A stretch of DNA of 64,000 nucleotides from Gracilimonas sp040117685 (lineage in GTDB: Bacteria > Bacteroidota > Rhodothermia > Balneolales > Balneolaceae), in assembly GCF_040117685.2 (NCBI RefSeq), contig NZ_JBEDYP020000010.1:1-64000 (forward strand). Reading direction: 5' to 3'. Positions 19,268-27,771 of the stretch are shown here, piece after piece. The notes under the pieces were generated by a model. The model saw only the letters and a program-made list of their open reading frames with translations. It was not told the origin of the DNA and made no database searches. The position numbers were made by a program, and so were the translations under genes. Numbering within the stretch: position 1 is the first letter of the stretch; each line of letters begins with the position of its first letter.

Positions 19268-19525
19268 TCAGGCTTCTTCTACAGATTCTGCCAATAATGT
19301 GAGTTTATTGTTGTTAACTTCAACAAACCCACCGGAGATTAAAAAGTTTGTATCTCCATCTTCTTTACGCACCAGCACGTTTCCTTTCTCCAATGTAGAA
19401 ACGATGGGCGCGTGATTTGCCTTGACTTCAAAGCTACCCTGTGTTCCGGGAAGCTTCACCCCGCTTACTTCTCCTTCAAATAGAGAACCATTCGGGGTTA
19501 AAATCTGTGCGTTAAATGAACTCAT
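19268..19525 (-). CDS. atpC: ATP synthase F1 epsilon subunit
   Basis: Short, 85-residue epsilon subunit consisting of the N-terminal beta-sandwich only: LTPNGSLFEGEVSGVKLPGTQGSFEVKANHAP, then FLISGGFVEVNNNKLTLLAE. The C-terminal helical pair of longer epsilon subunits, which inhibits rotation, is absent, as is usual for the atpDC pair in Bacteroidota. It is 18 bp downstream of atpD. Confidence 0.96.
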   Translation of the reverse strand: MSSFNAQILTPNGSLFEGEVSGVKLPGTQGSFEVKANHAPIVSTLEKGNVLVRKEDGDTNFLISGGFVEVNNNKLTLLAESVEEA

Positions 19526-19543
19526 GAAAATACCTGATTAGAT

Positions 19544-21043
19544 TTAAGCAGCTTCTTGTTCTTCAGCTTCAGCGAGCAGCTTCTCACCTTTCTCAATAGC
19601 TTCATTAATATCTCCAACCATGTAGAAGGCGTTTTCAGGAAGGTGATCAAGCTCACCGTCAAGAATCATTTTGAAGCCTTTCACGGTCTCATCAACTTTC
19701 ACATACACACCCGGCTGACCGGTAAACTGCTCGGCCACGTGGAAGTTTTGAGACAGGAATCGCTGAACTCGTCGAGCACGGTGTACTACCTGCTTATCTT
19801 CGTCAGAAAGCTCATCCATACCCAGAATAGCAATAATATCCTGAAGATCTTTGTAGTTCTGAAGCAATCGGGTAACACGGTTGGCTACCTCGTAATGTTC
19901 CTGTCCTACTACTTTAGGATCCAAGATCGTTGATGATGAATCCAGAGGATCTACCGCAGGATAAATACCAATCTGTGTTAATGCACGGGAAAGTACCGTT
20001 GTTGCATCAAGGTGAGTAAAGGTGGTTGCCGGAGCAGGGTCAGTCAAGTCATCGGCAGGTACATATACAGCCTGTACCGAAGTAATAGACCCGTTTTTGG
20101 TAGAAGTAATACGCTCCTGAAGATCACCCATCTCAGTAGCCAGTGTTGGCTGGTATCCTACCGCTGAAGGCATACGTCCCAGAAGTGCAGACACCTCAGA
20201 ACCCGCCTGTGTAAATCGGAAAATATTGTCGATAAAGAGCAGGATATCCCGGGATACTTCATCACGGAAATACTCGGCTACGGTCAATCCGGACAAGGCC
20301 ACTCGTGCACGTGCACCCGGAGGCTCATTCATCTGACCGAATACCAGGGTAGCCTGAGATTCTTTTAATTTGGTTTGATCTACTTTGGAAAGATCCCAGT
20401 CGCCTTCTTCCATAGATTCTTTGAATTCATCGCCGTAATTAATAATACCGGACTCGATAAACTCACGCAGAAGGTCATTTCCTTCACGGGTACGCTCTCC
20501 AACACCGGCAAATACGGAAAGTCCACCGTGCTGCTTCGCGATGTTGTTAATTAGCTCCTGAATCAATACGGTTTTACCTACACCGGCACCACCAAACAAT
20601 CCAATTTTACCACCCTTGGCATACGGGCAAAGCAGGTCAACAACTTTGATCCCGGTTTCAAGCATCTCGGTTGAAGTAGCCAGTTCATCGAAAGCCGGAG
20701 CTTGTCTGTGAATCGGGTAAGAATTCTTTCCTTCCGGAGAATCGATTCCGTCAATGGATTCGCCCACTACATTAAAGAGTCGGCCTCGGATGTCTTCTCC
20801 AACCGGCATCGAAATAGCTTTTCCGGTGTCAACAACTTCCATACCGCGAACAAGTCCGTCGGTAGAGTCCATCGCGATGGTACGCACACGATCTTCACCA
20901 AGGTGTTGAGCTACTTCGAGAGTTAGGGTTGAGCCGTCTTCCATCTTAATCTCAAGGGCATTGAGAACAGCCGGCGTTTTACTTTCAGAGAAATCAACAT
21001 CAACTACAGGTCCAATTACCTGCGCTATCGTTCCTTTATTCAT
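19544..21043 (-). CDS. atpD: ATP synthase F1 beta subunit
   Basis: Catalytic beta subunit of the F1F0 ATP synthase. Walker A GGAGVGKTVLI, catalytic region GERTREGNDL, Walker B DILLFIDNIFRFTQAGSEV and the GRMPSAVGYQPTL segment are all present. Its 499 residues make it longer than E. coli AtpD, with an insert after GIINYGDEFKESMEEGDWD, common in this phylum. Only atpD-atpC are here; the remaining ATP synthase genes must lie elsewhere. Confidence 0.98.
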   Translation of the reverse strand: MNKGTIAQVIGPVVDVDFSESKTPAVLNALEIKMEDGSTLTLEVAQHLGEDRVRTIAMDSTDGLVRGMEVVDTGKAISMPVGEDIRGRLFNVVGESIDGIDSPEGKNSYPIHRQAPAFDELATSTEMLETGIKVVDLLCPYAKGGKIGLFGGAGVGKTVLIQELINNIAKQHGGLSVFAGVGERTREGNDLLREFIESGIINYGDEFKESMEEGDWDLSKVDQTKLKESQATLVFGQMNEPPGARARVALSGLTVAEYFRDEVSRDILLFIDNIFRFTQAGSEVSALLGRMPSAVGYQPTLATEMGDLQERITSTKNGSITSVQAVYVPADDLTDPAPATTFTHLDATTVLSRALTQIGIYPAVDPLDSSSTILDPKVVGQEHYEVANRVTRLLQNYKDLQDIIAILGMDELSDEDKQVVHRARRVQRFLSQNFHVAEQFTGQPGVYVKVDETVKGFKMILDGELDHLPENAFYMVGDINEAIEKGEKLLAEAEEQEAA

Positions 21044-21117
21044 GTGCTATATCGCGATTTTGTTAGTTTTGCTTTGATGAATTAGTAGCCTGAATTATGC
21101 ACTACTGCAAAGGCTGG

Positions 21118-21147
21118 TAAAGATAGGCAGATACATAAAGAGAGGCA
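21118..21147 (-). promoter_or_regulatory. Bacteroidota-type promoter candidate for atpD-atpC
   Basis: On the minus strand, TTG is followed after about 20 bp by TATCTTTA, seven of eight matches to the -7 consensus TAnnTTTG at close to the usual spacing. It would place the start of transcription near 21110, some 65 bases before the atpD ATG. Based on pattern only. Confidence 0.4.
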
Positions 21148-21203
21148 ATCAAAATTCTTGAGATTTATTTACCCCTCTTCCTGGCGACAAACTCTAATTA
21201 GTT

Positions 21204-21276
21204 CTGCCGCTCTGCTACGAAAACACACTGGAAACAGAGCCTCGGCAGGTTCGTTACGGAGCAGAGCACCGTAACG
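21204..21276. other. Structured intergenic region with two adjacent hairpins
   Basis: The 374-bp gap between atpD and the DUF4139 gene (21044-21417) is the longest gene-free stretch. It holds CTGCC+GCTCTG (21204-21214) pairing with CAGAGC and GGCAG (21235-21248, with a three-base bulge), followed at once by a perfect eight-base stem CGTTACGG/CCGTAACG (21252-21276, nine-base loop). The words CTCTGCT and AGCAGAG recur between the two hairpins, so alternative pairings are possible. A third stem, CCACATTT/AAATGTGG, lies at about 21334-21359, nearer the DUF4139 start. No ORF is plausible here. It may be a small RNA, an mRNA leader or a relic repeat. Confidence 0.5.
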
Positions 21277-21417
21277 AGGCTTGAGATAGCGGGAGGGCCT
21301 TGTTGATGTATAGAATTAAAGATACCAACTCAACCACATTTACTAACATCAAAATGTGGGTTAATTTCTATTATGCTATGTTGATGTTAACATATCTCCT
21401 AACCAAGAAACTGAATT

Positions 21418-22998
21418 ATGTACACTATTCTATTAACCCTGTTTCTGTTTACCAACCCAATCGCCATTTCTGATTCCATTTCGGTTACCTCTGAGATTAA
21501 AGAAGTGACTGTTTACAGGCAACAAGCCCAAATTCATCGCCAGGTTACCGTAGGCTTAAACGCAGGAAAAAACATCATTGTCTTTGAACAGCTCTCTCCT
21601 ACCCTGGATAAAAATAGTATTCAGCTCAGAGCCAATGGTAAATTCACGGTACTTTCATTGAGTCAGCATTTTAATTATTTCTCTAACCAAAAAACCAATC
21701 CTGCAATTCGTGATCTTGAAATAAAGCGCGACTCATTACAGCAGCGGATCACCCTCCTCAATTCTGACCGCAATGTTATACAACGTGAAATGAGGTTATT
21801 GGAAAGCACCACAGCTATTATCGATAATAACGGTGTAACTGCAGCTGAGCTCACTCAGTTTCTGGATCTATACCGCACACGGGCAACCAAGCTTGAGAGG
21901 GAACTGATTAAACTCAACGAGTCAATTAGTGAAAAGCAGAATGAATTAAATAAAATCAGGGCTCAAATCAGGGAATTAAGTGGCAACCAAAGAGAGCGGT
22001 TTGCAGAAGTAATCGCTGAAGTCCAATCTGAACAGACTCAAAGCTTAACTTTTACGTTAAACTATTTAGTTCGATCAGCCGGCTGGACTCCCTCCTATGA
22101 TATCAGGTCTGAAGGAATTTCAGCTCCGTTAAATATTAATTACAAAGCTGATGTTTATCAAAATACGGGCGTTAACTGGGATAAAGTGAATCTGACCATC
22201 AATTCCGGAAATCCTTCAGCCAACACAACATTGCCAAACATTTCACCCACCTATGTAGATTTAATTTCATCTAACCCACAGCCTGCAAAACAGAGAACTC
22301 TGGAAGAATTGGTAGTTACAGGATATGCTGAAGCTGATGCCGTAAACCGAGCGGAGATGCCTGCCCCTCCCTCTGTACAGGAAATAGAAAACCAAACCTC
22401 ATTCAGCTACAAAATTAGTGCACCTTATTCAGTCCCTTCAGATGGAAAGGCACATACCGTTGAAGTCAAAAGAGCTGAAATTGACACAGAATATTCCTAT
22501 TCCACTATTCCCAAATACGCTCAACAAGCTTATCTCATAGGGAAGATGTCAGATTGGGATGATTTAAACTTAATTGCCGGAGAGGCCAACATATATTTCG
22601 AAAACAGTTTTATTGGAACTACGCGGATTAACCCAAATTCATTTGATGATACGCTCTCCGTTTCACTAGGCCGGGATGAAAGCATCGTTATTGAACGCAA
22701 TAAGCTTAAAGATTTCGAAGAACGTAATTTCTTTGGCAACAAAGTGCGTGAGAAATTTGCCTGGGAAGTCAATATCAGAAACACAAAATCTGAAGCCATA
22801 TCCATACAAGTTCAGGATCAGCTTCCTATCTCAAGAAATGAAGACATTCTAGTTGAGGCCAACCGTCTTTCCGGGGGAACCCTGGACAAACAAACCGGTA
22901 TTATTACCTGGCAATTTACTTTAGCTCCAAACAGCTCTGAAACGATACGTTTTGACTATCAGATCGAATATCCGGCAGATCAGCAAATCAGGTACTAA
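21418..22998 (+). CDS. DUF4139 / MuiA-family envelope protein
   Basis: Member of the mucoidy-inhibitor MuiA-like group (DUF4140 N-terminal plus DUF4139). A hydrophobic N-terminal signal (about residues 1-18) suggests export. Residues about 20-100 form the DUF4140 part (EIKEVTVYRQQAQIHR), about 100-200 a long coiled coil, and the rest the DUF4139 beta-rich domain with VRSAGWTPSYDIRS and YQNTGVNWDKVNLTINSGNP. A linker carries LEELVVTGYAEAD, reminiscent of the VVTGYG phrase of SusC/TonB-receptor plug regions, an odd feature seen in this family in the phylum. Function is unknown. It is single-gene between a structured region and tandem terminators. Confidence 0.85.
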   Translation: MYTILLTLFLFTNPIAISDSISVTSEIKEVTVYRQQAQIHRQVTVGLNAGKNIIVFEQLSPTLDKNSIQLRANGKFTVLSLSQHFNYFSNQKTNPAIRDLEIKRDSLQQRITLLNSDRNVIQREMRLLESTTAIIDNNGVTAAELTQFLDLYRTRATKLERELIKLNESISEKQNELNKIRAQIRELSGNQRERFAEVIAEVQSEQTQSLTFTLNYLVRSAGWTPSYDIRSEGISAPLNINYKADVYQNTGVNWDKVNLTINSGNPSANTTLPNISPTYVDLISSNPQPAKQRTLEELVVTGYAEADAVNRAEMPAPPSVQEIENQTSFSYKISAPYSVPSDGKAHTVEVKRAEIDTEYSYSTIPKYAQQAYLIGKMSDWDDLNLIAGEANIYFENSFIGTTRINPNSFDDTLSVSLGRDESIVIERNKLKDFEERNFFGNKVREKFAWEVNIRNTKSEAISIQVQDQLPISRNEDILVEANRLSGGTLDKQTGIITWQFTLAPNSSETIRFDYQIEYPADQQIRY

Positions 22999-23066
22999 AA
23001 ATCTGCTAAATTGGATGCAGTTCCATTAGCAACTCCCCTGTTAAAATTTTATCTTTACAAGCTATT

Positions 23067-23096
23067 GAGCCACGCCTGAAATCGTGGCTCGTTTTA
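23067..23096 (+). terminator. Rho-independent terminator after the DUF4139 gene
   Basis: Perfect eight-base stem GAGCCACG/CGTGGCTC with an eight-base loop, followed by GTTTTATT. It stands 68 bp after the DUF4139 stop. Confidence 0.85.
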
Positions 23097-23115
23097 TTGC
23101 ATCATCCATGACCAT

Positions 23116-23140
23116 AAGGTGACGAAAATCACCTTTTTTT
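23116..23140 (+). terminator. Second, tandem terminator-like hairpin
   Basis: Seven-base stem AAGGTGA/TCACCTT with CGAAAA loop and a run of seven T, only 20 bp after the first terminator and 36 bp before the rsmB start. It may be a back-up terminator or a leader attenuator for rsmB. Confidence 0.65.
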
Positions 23141-23175
23141 GTAGCAGGTAACCACAATTTTAAAATTCGACTCCT

Positions 23176-24495
23176 TTGGAAACTGAACTATCAGAACGAT
23201 CGGTAAGTGTAGACATTCTCATAAACTTCGATGAAAATCAGAGGTTGGACTACAACCTGGCTGATGAACTTGAACCCAGAGAACGGGCTCAGGTCAGAGA
23301 GTATGTGCAGAACATTCTGCGAAAGCGAAGCTATCTCGACTTTTTGATTGATGAATTCTCAAGCGTTTCCGTAGCTGAAATGAAGCCGGGGCTTAAGAAT
23401 ATTCTGCGACTTGCTATCTATGATATGCTGTTTATGGACAGCACCCCCGACTATGCTGCCATCAATGAATCTGTTGAAATCGCCAAGGCCAAATTAGGAT
23501 CTAAGACCGGTGATCTGGTCAACGCCATCATGCGAAATCTGCAAAGAGATCGTGAAAAGCTTCCAAAGCCGGCTTTTAAAGATCGAAACAAACTGGTAGC
23601 TACTACTTTCTCTCATCCCGAGTGGATGGTGGAGCGTTGGAGAAAGCGTTTTGGAGAGCGTGAAGCCTTTCAGCTGATGCAAGCGAACAACTCCCGACCT
23701 CATTACTATGTACGGGTTAATACACTGCGCACAAAGCCTGAAAATTTTGAGCTTCGTATGGAGAAAATGGATGTGGTTGCCAAACCCAGCGACTGGCTAC
23801 CCTATTATTACCAGGTGGAATCAGTACAACCTTTTATAGAAAAGGGATTATTGAGCAAGGGCATTTGCCTGGTTCAGGATATTGCGGCCGGTTTTGCCCC
23901 TACCGTTTTAGACCCACAACCGGGTGAAAAAGTGTTTGATCTTTGTGCCGCTCCGGGTACCAAATCCATTATGATGGCTGACCTGATGCAGGCCGAAGGT
24001 GAAATTCTTTCTGTGGATATTTCTTCCGATCGTTTGGAGAAACTGGCAGAAAGTGCCCTTAATTACGGAGCGGAGAATATAAAAATTCGCCGTGGTGATG
24101 TACTTGAAGTTTCCCTGGGACTGGCTGATGCCGTACTGCTGGATGCTCCCTGTACCGGAACGGGTGTATTGAGTAAGCGAGCTGATCTTCGATGGAGACG
24201 AGATGAGGAAGGTTTGAAAAACGCCGTAGAACTACAGGAGCAGCTACTTGAAGAAGCAGCCAACATGGTAAAACGTGGCGGACGTTTGGTATACAGCACC
24301 TGCTCTCTGGAGCCTGAAGAGAACATGGAACAGATTACAAAGTTCCTTGAGAAATACGACAACTTTGAACTTGAGCCTCTGGAAGATTATCTGCCGGAAG
24401 AAGTCTTAGCCGAAGAAGGAAAAGCCTACCAAACATTCCCGCATAAGCACGGATGTGATGGACACTTTGGTGTGCTCCTGAAACGAGTGAAGTAA
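23176..24495 (+). CDS. rsmB: 16S rRNA cytosine-967 methyltransferase with NusB domain
   Basis: Makes m5C967 in 16S rRNA. Residues about 1-135 form a NusB-like RNA-binding domain; residues about 150-439 form the methyltransferase with SAM motif FDLCAAPGTKS, LLDAPCTGTGV (motif IV Cys) and VYSTCSLEPEENM (motif VI catalytic Cys). Length and domain order are normal for RsmB. The start is a TTG with no Shine-Dalgarno sequence; no earlier in-frame start fits between it and the tandem terminators. Confidence 0.95.
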   Translation: METELSERSVSVDILINFDENQRLDYNLADELEPRERAQVREYVQNILRKRSYLDFLIDEFSSVSVAEMKPGLKNILRLAIYDMLFMDSTPDYAAINESVEIAKAKLGSKTGDLVNAIMRNLQRDREKLPKPAFKDRNKLVATTFSHPEWMVERWRKRFGEREAFQLMQANNSRPHYYVRVNTLRTKPENFELRMEKMDVVAKPSDWLPYYYQVESVQPFIEKGLLSKGICLVQDIAAGFAPTVLDPQPGEKVFDLCAAPGTKSIMMADLMQAEGEILSVDISSDRLEKLAESALNYGAENIKIRRGDVLEVSLGLADAVLLDAPCTGTGVLSKRADLRWRRDEEGLKNAVELQEQLLEEAANMVKRGGRLVYSTCSLEPEENMEQITKFLEKYDNFELEPLEDYLPEEVLAEEGKAYQTFPHKHGCDGHFGVLLKRVK

Positions 24496-24497
24496 GT

Positions 24498-24529
24498 AAC
24501 CACAGAGATCACAAAGATACACTGAGGTT
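24498..24529. repeat. Upstream flanking repeat of the GxxExxY gene
   Basis: AACCACAGAGATCAC followed by a second imperfect arm ending CACTGAGGTT, beginning three bases after the rsmB stop. The first 15 bases match 13 of 15 bases of the reverse complement of the right arm of the hairpin on the other side of the small gene (24967-24981), so the gene is bounded by related terminal inverted sequences. Confidence 0.6.
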
Positions 24530-24570
24530 TTGTATTCTTATTAACGTCAAAGAATCACATAGATTTAACT

Positions 24571-24945
24571 ATGTTGCTTTTGGATGAGCTTACAGAAAAA
24601 GTAATTGGAGCAGCAATTCGGGTTCACAAAGAACTTGGACCGGGATTACTGGAATCAGCATATCAAGAGTGTTTATTCTATGTGTTAAAGAAAGAAGGAC
24701 TGTCGGTTGAGAAAGAAAAACCAATTCCTGTTAAATTTGAAGATGTAGAACTTGATTGTGGATATCGTATTGATCTATTGGTAGAAAATAGGCTTGTTTT
24801 AGAACTAAAAGCAGTAGAAAACTTAACGAAAGTTCATTTTGCTCAAGTACTAAGTTACTTAAAACTTGGTGACTATCGGCTTGGACTTCTGTTGAATTTT
24901 AATGTCTCATTAATGAAGAAAGGCATAAAAAGAATTATTAACTAA
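24571..24945 (+). CDS. GxxExxY-motif protein
   Basis: A 124-residue member of the GxxExxY family, named for the motif seen here as GLLESAYQECL at about residues 25-35. The core DCGYRIDLLVENRLVLELKAV has the D...ExK pattern of PD-(D/E)XK nuclease folds, so a nuclease-like activity is possible but unproven. These genes are sporadic and often occur in multiple copies beside repeats; here the gene sits between rsmB and valS, bracketed by related inverted repeats. Codon use is more AT-rich than in valS. Function unknown; the motif and position suggest a selfish or defence-type element (inference). Confidence 0.88.
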   Translation: MLLLDELTEKVIGAAIRVHKELGPGLLESAYQECLFYVLKKEGLSVEKEKPIPVKFEDVELDCGYRIDLLVENRLVLELKAVENLTKVHFAQVLSYLKLGDYRLGLLLNFNVSLMKKGIKRIIN

Positions 24946-24947
24946 TT

Positions 24948-24981
24948 AACCACTCAGCGCACCTCTGTGCTCTCAGTGGTT
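24948..24981. repeat. Downstream flanking hairpin repeat of the GxxExxY gene
   Basis: AACCACTCAGCGCAC, four-base loop CTCT, then GTGCTCTCAGTGGTT: a 15-base inverted repeat with two mismatches. It begins two bases after the GxxExxY stop codon and ends 14 bp before the valS TTG start. It could end transcription from the small gene weakly (no T-run) or affect the valS leader. Confidence 0.7.
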
Positions 24982-24995
24982 TAAAAATTATAGTT

Positions 24996-27683
24996 TTGAG
25001 TAAAGAAATTCCCGCACAATACGATGCCTCTAAAGTTGAGGATAAATGGTATGCCTACTGGATGGAAAACAACTATTTCCATTCTGAACCGGATGACCGA
25101 GAATCATTTACCGTAGTCATCCCCCCTCCCAATGTTACCGGCGTTCTCCATATGGGACACATGCTGAACAATACCATTCAGGATGTTTTGGTCCGCCGGG
25201 CACGTATGCAGGGTTATAATGCCTGCTGGGTTCCGGGAACCGATCATGCCTCCATTGCTACCGAAGCGAAAGTAGTGCGCAAGCTTCGCTCGAAAGGAAT
25301 CACAAAAAAAGACCTGACCCGCGAAGAGTTTCTGGAACACGCCTGGGAATGGACGCACGAACATGGCGGCATCATCCTCGAGCAATTGAAAAAGCTGGGA
25401 GCCAGCTGTGACTGGGACCGTACGGCTTTCACTATGGATGAGGATTACTCGGAAAGTGTAATTGATGTCTTTATAGATCTCCACGAAAAAGGGAAAATCT
25501 ATCGTGGTGAGCGAATGATTAACTGGGATCCGGCTGCTCAAACCACGCTAAGTGATGAAGAGGTAATCCATAAAGAAGTGGATTCCAAGCTTTACCATAT
25601 TCGTTATAAAATTGTTGGCGAAGATGAATACGTAACCATCGCCACCACCCGCCCGGAAACTATTTTAGGTGATACCGCCGTGTGTGTGAACCCCGGTGAT
25701 GAACGCTATACACATTTGCATGGAAAGAAGGTGATCGTGCCTTTAGTAAATCGTGAAATTCCGGTTATTCAGGATGATTATGTAGATATGGAATTCGGAA
25801 CCGGTTGCCTAAAAATTACACCAGCTCATGATGTAAATGACTATGAAATTGGCCAAAAGCACAATCTTGAAACTATTGACGTACTGAATGCTGATGGCAC
25901 CATGAGCGAGGCTGCTCAGTTATACATTGGCGAAGATCGATTCGACGTTCGTAAGAAAATAGCTAACGACCTTGAAGAAGTCGGCCACCTTATAGAAGTA
26001 GAAAATTACAAGAATAAGGTTGGATTCTCTGAACGCACTGACGTCCCGATCGAGCCACGTTTATCTTTGCAATGGTGGGTGGATATGGATCAGCTTAGCA
26101 AGCCTGCTCTGGATAACGTGATGGACGATACGGTTGAATTTCACCCGGCTAAATTCAAGAATTCCTACCGCCACTGGATGGAGAATATCCGGGACTGGAA
26201 TATTAGTCGTCAGCTGTGGTGGGGACACCGAATCCCGGTTTACTATTATGGTGAAGGTCACGATGATTATGTGGTGGCTAAATCACTGGAAGAAGCCCTT
26301 CCGAAAGCACAGGATAAATCGGGTAACCAAGACCTGAAGGCTTCAGACCTGAGACAAGATGAAGATGTGCTGGATACCTGGTTCTCCTCCTGGTTATGGC
26401 CGATTTCTGTGTTTGATCCGGATTACATCCGAACCGGCAAAGCCAATCAGGAATTACAGTATTACTACCCTACCAAAGATTTGGTGACGGCCCCTGAGAT
26501 TATGTTTCTCTGGGTGGCCCGTATGATTGTTTCCGGCTACGAATACATGGACGACAAGCCCTTCGATAATGTGTACTACACCGGTATCGTAAGGGATAAG
26601 AAAGGCCGTAAGATGAGCAAGAGTTTAGGGAACTCACCGGATCCACTGGAGCTTATTAAGAAGTATGGGGCTGATGGCATTCGTATGGGGATGCTCTTTG
26701 CCACCCCTGCCGGTAATGACCTCCCCTTTGATGAAAAACTGTGTGAGCAAGGCCGGAATTTCTGTAATAAAATTTGGAATGCCTTCCGCTTCCTAACCAT
26801 GAATATGGAAGATGGCGAGAAGTATGACCCAACGCTGGAAATCAACAATGAAGATATTTCGGACCGGTGGATGGCTGCACGTATTCAGCAGACGATTCAG
26901 GAAGTCAATAAAGACTTTGACAACTACAAGCTGAATGATGCCCTCAAAAAGGTTTATTCCCTGATCTGGGATGATTTCTGCGACTGGTACATCGAATTAG
27001 CCAAGCCGGAAGTATATGGAGAGAAAATCCCGGTAGATAAACTTAATACGGCACTTGGTTTCTTCGAGCAGCTGATGAAGCTCCTCCATCCTTTCATGCC
27101 GTTTATCAGCGAAGAGATCTATCAGCATATTCAGGATAGAAGCACGAATGAAGCGCTGCTTATTTCCGAATGGCCTAAAGCAGATGAATCAAAGTTAAAC
27201 GAGGACGATCTCAAACTTTTTGGCACCCTGCAGCAAATGGTTTCCTCGCTTAGAAACATCCGATCTGAAGTGAATGTATCTCCTAAGGAAGAGTTGGATG
27301 TTCTGATCAGCACCAAAGAGCAATCTACAGCAGATGCTTTACTTGAGAATCAGCTGGTTTTGAAGAAGCTGGAAAGCATTCAATCGCTTTCCATTGCTAC
27401 AGAGATTGACAAACCCAAAGTGTACTCCTCCTCCATTGTGGATGGAAACGAGCTTTTTGTACCGTTGGATGGCCTGGTAGATTTTGAGAAAGAACGAGAG
27501 CGAATCCAAAAAGAAATTGATCGTTTGGAAGGGTTTCTTACGGGTATTGAAAAGAAGCTGGCCAACAAAGGTTTCATCAATAATGCACCTGAAAACGTCG
27601 TTGAGCTGGAGAAAAAGAAGAAAGCCGATACGGAAGACAGCCTTGCCAAACTGCGGGAACAACTCAAAGATTTTGAAAAATAA
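24996..27683 (+). CDS. valS: Valyl-tRNA synthetase
   Basis: Charges tRNA-Val. The class I motifs are PNVTGVLHMGHML (HIGH) near residue 45 and RKMSKSLGNSPDP (KMSKS); the editing domain carries TTRPETILGDTAV. It ends in a ValS-type C-terminal coiled coil (about residues 830-895). The 895 residues are normal. Start is TTG (M-SKEIPAQYD matches the usual ValS beginning); no ATG fits. The flanking repeat hairpin reaches to 14 bp upstream of the start, so the native promoter may have been displaced or lies within the inserted unit. Confidence 0.98.
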   Translation: MSKEIPAQYDASKVEDKWYAYWMENNYFHSEPDDRESFTVVIPPPNVTGVLHMGHMLNNTIQDVLVRRARMQGYNACWVPGTDHASIATEAKVVRKLRSKGITKKDLTREEFLEHAWEWTHEHGGIILEQLKKLGASCDWDRTAFTMDEDYSESVIDVFIDLHEKGKIYRGERMINWDPAAQTTLSDEEVIHKEVDSKLYHIRYKIVGEDEYVTIATTRPETILGDTAVCVNPGDERYTHLHGKKVIVPLVNREIPVIQDDYVDMEFGTGCLKITPAHDVNDYEIGQKHNLETIDVLNADGTMSEAAQLYIGEDRFDVRKKIANDLEEVGHLIEVENYKNKVGFSERTDVPIEPRLSLQWWVDMDQLSKPALDNVMDDTVEFHPAKFKNSYRHWMENIRDWNISRQLWWGHRIPVYYYGEGHDDYVVAKSLEEALPKAQDKSGNQDLKASDLRQDEDVLDTWFSSWLWPISVFDPDYIRTGKANQELQYYYPTKDLVTAPEIMFLWVARMIVSGYEYMDDKPFDNVYYTGIVRDKKGRKMSKSLGNSPDPLELIKKYGADGIRMGMLFATPAGNDLPFDEKLCEQGRNFCNKIWNAFRFLTMNMEDGEKYDPTLEINNEDISDRWMAARIQQTIQEVNKDFDNYKLNDALKKVYSLIWDDFCDWYIELAKPEVYGEKIPVDKLNTALGFFEQLMKLLHPFMPFISEEIYQHIQDRSTNEALLISEWPKADESKLNEDDLKLFGTLQQMVSSLRNIRSEVNVSPKEELDVLISTKEQSTADALLENQLVLKKLESIQSLSIATEIDKPKVYSSSIVDGNELFVPLDGLVDFEKERERIQKEIDRLEGFLTGIEKKLANKGFINNAPENVVELEKKKKADTEDSLAKLREQLKDFEK

Positions 27684-27771
27684 CCACATTATTGGCTGAG
27701 ACTTACAACGTCTAATTTCAGCAGATAAAATTGCTGATTCATCTCTCTGATATCGTGGTTTAAAAAAGACT

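Noticed and set aside
24991..24998. Exact TAnnTTTG (TAGTTTTG) at the valS start
   Set aside because: It contains the TTG that begins the conserved M-SKEIPAQYD N-terminus and no -33 element is seen; a promoter here would remove the start codon. Taken as chance.
27684..27771. AACCAC ... GTGGTT ends in the valS-helicase gap, like a third copy of the GxxExxY flanking repeat
   Set aside because: Only six to seven bases match; the inside is unrelated. The word TAACCACA also occurs near 23149, which is best taken as chance.
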